Source: an uncultured Spirochaeta sp.
GTDB lineage: Bacteria > Spirochaetota > Spirochaetia > DSM-27196 > Alkalispirochaetaceae
Direction of reading: 5' to 3'
DNA length: 64,000 nt
Assembly: GCA_913030605.1 (NCBI GenBank)
Contig: CAJWEZ010000006.1
Span: 1 to 64,000 of the forward strand
The position numbers and the translations under genes were made by a program. Within the stretch, counting starts at the first letter, position 1. Each line of letters opens with the position of its first letter. The notes beneath the pieces were generated by a model. That model was not told the origin of the DNA. It worked only from the letters and a program-made list of their open reading frames with translations, and made no database searches. Shown here one piece after another: positions 62,315 through 64,000 of the stretch.

Positions 62315-63298
62315 CTATTGCGTCTGTGAGTTCAGCCAGGTGTCCACCTGGTCGGGATGCGTGTCGATCCACCGAAGCGCCTTGCCGTAGGGATCGGTGC
62401 CGTTGTCGCGGTGGATCCAGAGCGCAACGCGTCCGATGTCCTCCATGGTCCAGTTGAACGCATCGAGGAATGCCGCCGCATCCGGGTGGCGTTCACGCAG
62501 GTCGGTCGTCGCGATCGTATGCACGGCCTCGGACGAACCGTAGACGTTTTCCGGATCGTCGAGGAAGCGCAGATCCCACTGACCGAACGCCCAGTGCGGT
62601 GTCCATCCGGTGACGACAACCCAGCTCTGCGTCTGAATGGCACGCTCCAGGGCAGCGACCATGTCCTCCTCGCTGCCGGCGACCAGTCGGAACGAATCCT
62701 CCAGGCCGTACTCCAGCAGCGCTTCGCGGGTCCGTCGCATGACCCCCGCGTCCGGTTCGATGCCGATGATTCTGCCGTCAAAACGGGATGCGTAGTCGGA
62801 TAGGTCGGGAATCGAATCGACAGAGATATAGGGCTGAGTCCGCTCTCCGGTGTCATCCGTCTGCCGGCCGACCGAGACGTCGGGTACGACCAGGCCGGTT
62901 CGCACGTTTTCCAGATTCGGTCCGTAGTCGACGATGGAATCGCCGTAACGCGCCCGGTATCCGGCGTGCGTCTGTGGGAGCCACGCAGACACGCTGGCGT
63001 CGGCATCCCCCTCGGCCACGGCGCGCCACATTTCCTCTGCCGATACGACGTCAACCCGCACGCGGTAGCCAAGGCGTCTCTCGAGAACGGCTTTGATCAC
63101 ATTGGCGCTCGCCCGGGCGCTTGACCAGTCTGCGGAGGCCAGTGTGATCGTTCCGGCCGGGGCCTGCTGTGCTCCCGGTGCTCCTTCGCCTTCGGCGGAC
63201 GTGTCGCGGGTCCCGCCACACCCGGCCACCAGCGCCACGATCGCTGCAGCCACCACGCTACGGGCGAGGCGCGCGGACAACGGCGTTCGCGTTCTCAT
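62315..63298 (-). CDS. Glycine betaine/proline-type substrate-binding lipoprotein (OpuAC/ProX)
   Basis: 327 residues. Lipobox LVAGC with Cys27, short Gly/Ala linker, then an OpuAC fold (ASADWSSARASANVIKAVLERRLGYRV, DASVSAWLPQTHAGY, WVVVTGWTPHWAFGQWDLRFLDDP). Aromatic residues in the last motifs form the betaine-binding box of the family. GGGAGG ribosome site; its ATG overlaps the stop of the BCCT gene. No ProV/ProW-type ATPase or permease follows within the window (downstream is the inactive protease-like gene), so it looks like an orphan binding protein coupled to a secondary transporter. Confidence 0.87.
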   Translation of the reverse strand: MRTRTPLSARLARSVVAAAIVALVAGCGGTRDTSAEGEGAPGAQQAPAGTITLASADWSSARASANVIKAVLERRLGYRVRVDVVSAEEMWRAVAEGDADASVSAWLPQTHAGYRARYGDSIVDYGPNLENVRTGLVVPDVSVGRQTDDTGERTQPYISVDSIPDLSDYASRFDGRIIGIEPDAGVMRRTREALLEYGLEDSFRLVAGSEEDMVAALERAIQTQSWVVVTGWTPHWAFGQWDLRFLDDPENVYGSSEAVHTIATTDLRERHPDAAAFLDAFNWTMEDIGRVALWIHRDNGTDPYGKALRWIDTHPDQVDTWLNSQTQ

Positions 63299-64000
63299 GA
63301 CGTGCCTCCCTTCTCTTTCCTGGTGCGTCCGGTGCGTCGCCCCCGTTGGGCAAACAGCGCGATCCGCTTGCCGAACGTCGGTGGCGTCGGAGAGCTCACC
63401 GTGGTTCGCAGCGTCGTGCCGTGCTCGTACGGCGGCAGGGAGAACCCCTGGGGCGACGTGTACTGGGAGAGCCCCTTCCACAGGCTGTAGCACATGAACA
63501 GCAGAACGATCGCAAACGGCAGGCCGGTGGTGATTGCCGCCGTCTGAAGCGCCACCAGTCCGCCTCCGAGGAGCAGGGTCGCAGCCACGACCCCCTCGAG
63601 AATCGCCCAGAAGAGGCGCTGCAGCACCGGCGGATCCGGGTCACCTCCGGCGGTGATGATGTCGATGACCATCGAACCGGAGTCCGACGAGGTCACAAAG
63701 AACGTGATGATGACGAGGACCGTCAGCACCGACGTAACCGCGTTCAATGGAAAATTCTCCAGCAGCTTGAACAACGCGACGGGTATGTTCTCCTGGACCG
63801 CCTGCGCGATCCCTCCGCCACCGAGGAGTTCGATGTAGATCGCTGAGTTTCCGAAGATCGTCAGCCAGAGGAACGTGATCAGTGACGGGACAAACAGAAC
63901 CCCGAGGACGAACTGCCGCAGCGTGCGACCGTACGATACGCGGGCGATAAACATTCCGACAAACGGTGACCAGGCGATCCACCACCCCCAGTAGAAAACC
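63295..64000 (-). CDS. BCCT-family betaine/choline/carnitine transporter, 5' partial at window edge
   Basis: C-terminal ~235 residues of a secondary transporter for trimethylammonium solutes. The edge reads VFYWGWWIAWSPFVGMFIARVSYGRT, the conserved BCCT helix 8 region, followed by FLWLTIFGNSAIYIE and FFVTSSDSGSMVID. The last ~45 residues are a basic cytoplasmic tail (KRIALFAQRGRRTGRTRKEK), the place of osmosensing in BetP-like members. The upstream part lies beyond base 64000. It is in an operon with the ProX-like lipoprotein (ATGA overlap). Confidence 0.92.
   Translation of the reverse strand, partial: VFYWGWWIAWSPFVGMFIARVSYGRTLRQFVLGVLFVPSLITFLWLTIFGNSAIYIELLGGGGIAQAVQENIPVALFKLLENFPLNAVTSVLTVLVIITFFVTSSDSGSMVIDIITAGGDPDPPVLQRLFWAILEGVVAATLLLGGGLVALQTAAITTGLPFAIVLLFMCYSLWKGLSQYTSPQGFSLPPYEHGTTLRTTVSSPTPPTFGKRIALFAQRGRRTGRTRKEKGGTS

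Overview
Most of this window (about 1,445 to the right edge) is a compact, high-GC bacterial chromosome segment, most likely from a free-living, salt-adapted spirochaete. The spirochaete call is an inference: the phosphate-binding protein has the export signal ending FAGGQQEA that is typical of spirochaetal binding proteins, and the gene set fits (chemoreceptors, propeller-GGDEF and PAS-histidine kinases, betaine synthesis and uptake). Genes are tightly packed, with frequent ATGA or GTGA start/stop overlaps. Many first genes have a -10 box only 6-10 bases from the start codon, pointing to leaderless transcripts.

The first ~1.44 kb does not belong to that genome. It opens with 50 consecutive G, then holds an intronless eukaryotic COQ2 fragment and, convergently, the C-terminal part of a eukaryotic SDHD, with back-to-back polyadenylation signals between them. 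It breaks directly into the middle of a bacterial PAS-histidine kinase. A chimeric contig end is the simplest explanation.

Layout. 1.4-6.2 kb: two histidine kinases and a CoA-disulfide/persulfide reductase with two rhodanese domains. 6.2-11.8 kb: a large GT-A-like unknown, glutathione peroxidase, acetyltransferase, sugar transporter, nucleoside hydrolase. 11.9-19 kb: an MCP-PilZ fusion, a dCache MCP, a 14-blade propeller diguanylate cyclase, methylglyoxal synthase. 19-24.3 kb: sulfurtransferase, GH13_18 phosphorylase, atypical SDR, a periplasmic-sensor kinase. 24.3-32.5 kb: MerR + ZIP, an NMT1-type ABC transporter, a UbiA prenyltransferase, and a P1B-4 metal ATPase behind a MerR-type operator. 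32.5-36.7 kb: AraC regulator, ArsR/thioredoxin/ArsP cassette, DUF418. 36.7-42.6 kb: complete pstS-pstC-pstA-pstB-phoU-phoB locus with two sets of 11-bp-period Pho-box repeats and an unusual PstA containing a PstS-like insert. 42.7-44 kb: ArsC and an ArsR-ArsC fusion with its palindromic operator. 44-50.7 kb: hydroxyacid dehydrogenase, Tag, a lysine-2,3-aminomutase/ATP-grasp pair, ArsR-OsmC, LamG lipoprotein, EFR1 ferredoxin. 50.7-58 kb: YkvA-like protein, M61-like lipoprotein, methyltransferase, a structured leader RNA with a 16-residue leader peptide before RNHCP-RsgA, a ParB-like protein and an MFS transporter. 58-64 kb: a double-sensor kinase, dimethylglycine methyltransferase, an inactive trypsin-like protein, and a glycine-betaine binding lipoprotein coupled to a BCCT transporter cut by the right edge.

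Recurring themes are thiol, arsenic and metal stress (three ArsR-type regulators with visible inverted-repeat operators and one MerR-type operator), phosphate starvation, osmoadaptation (betaine synthesis and uptake), and signalling in which sensor kinases lack adjacent response regulators.
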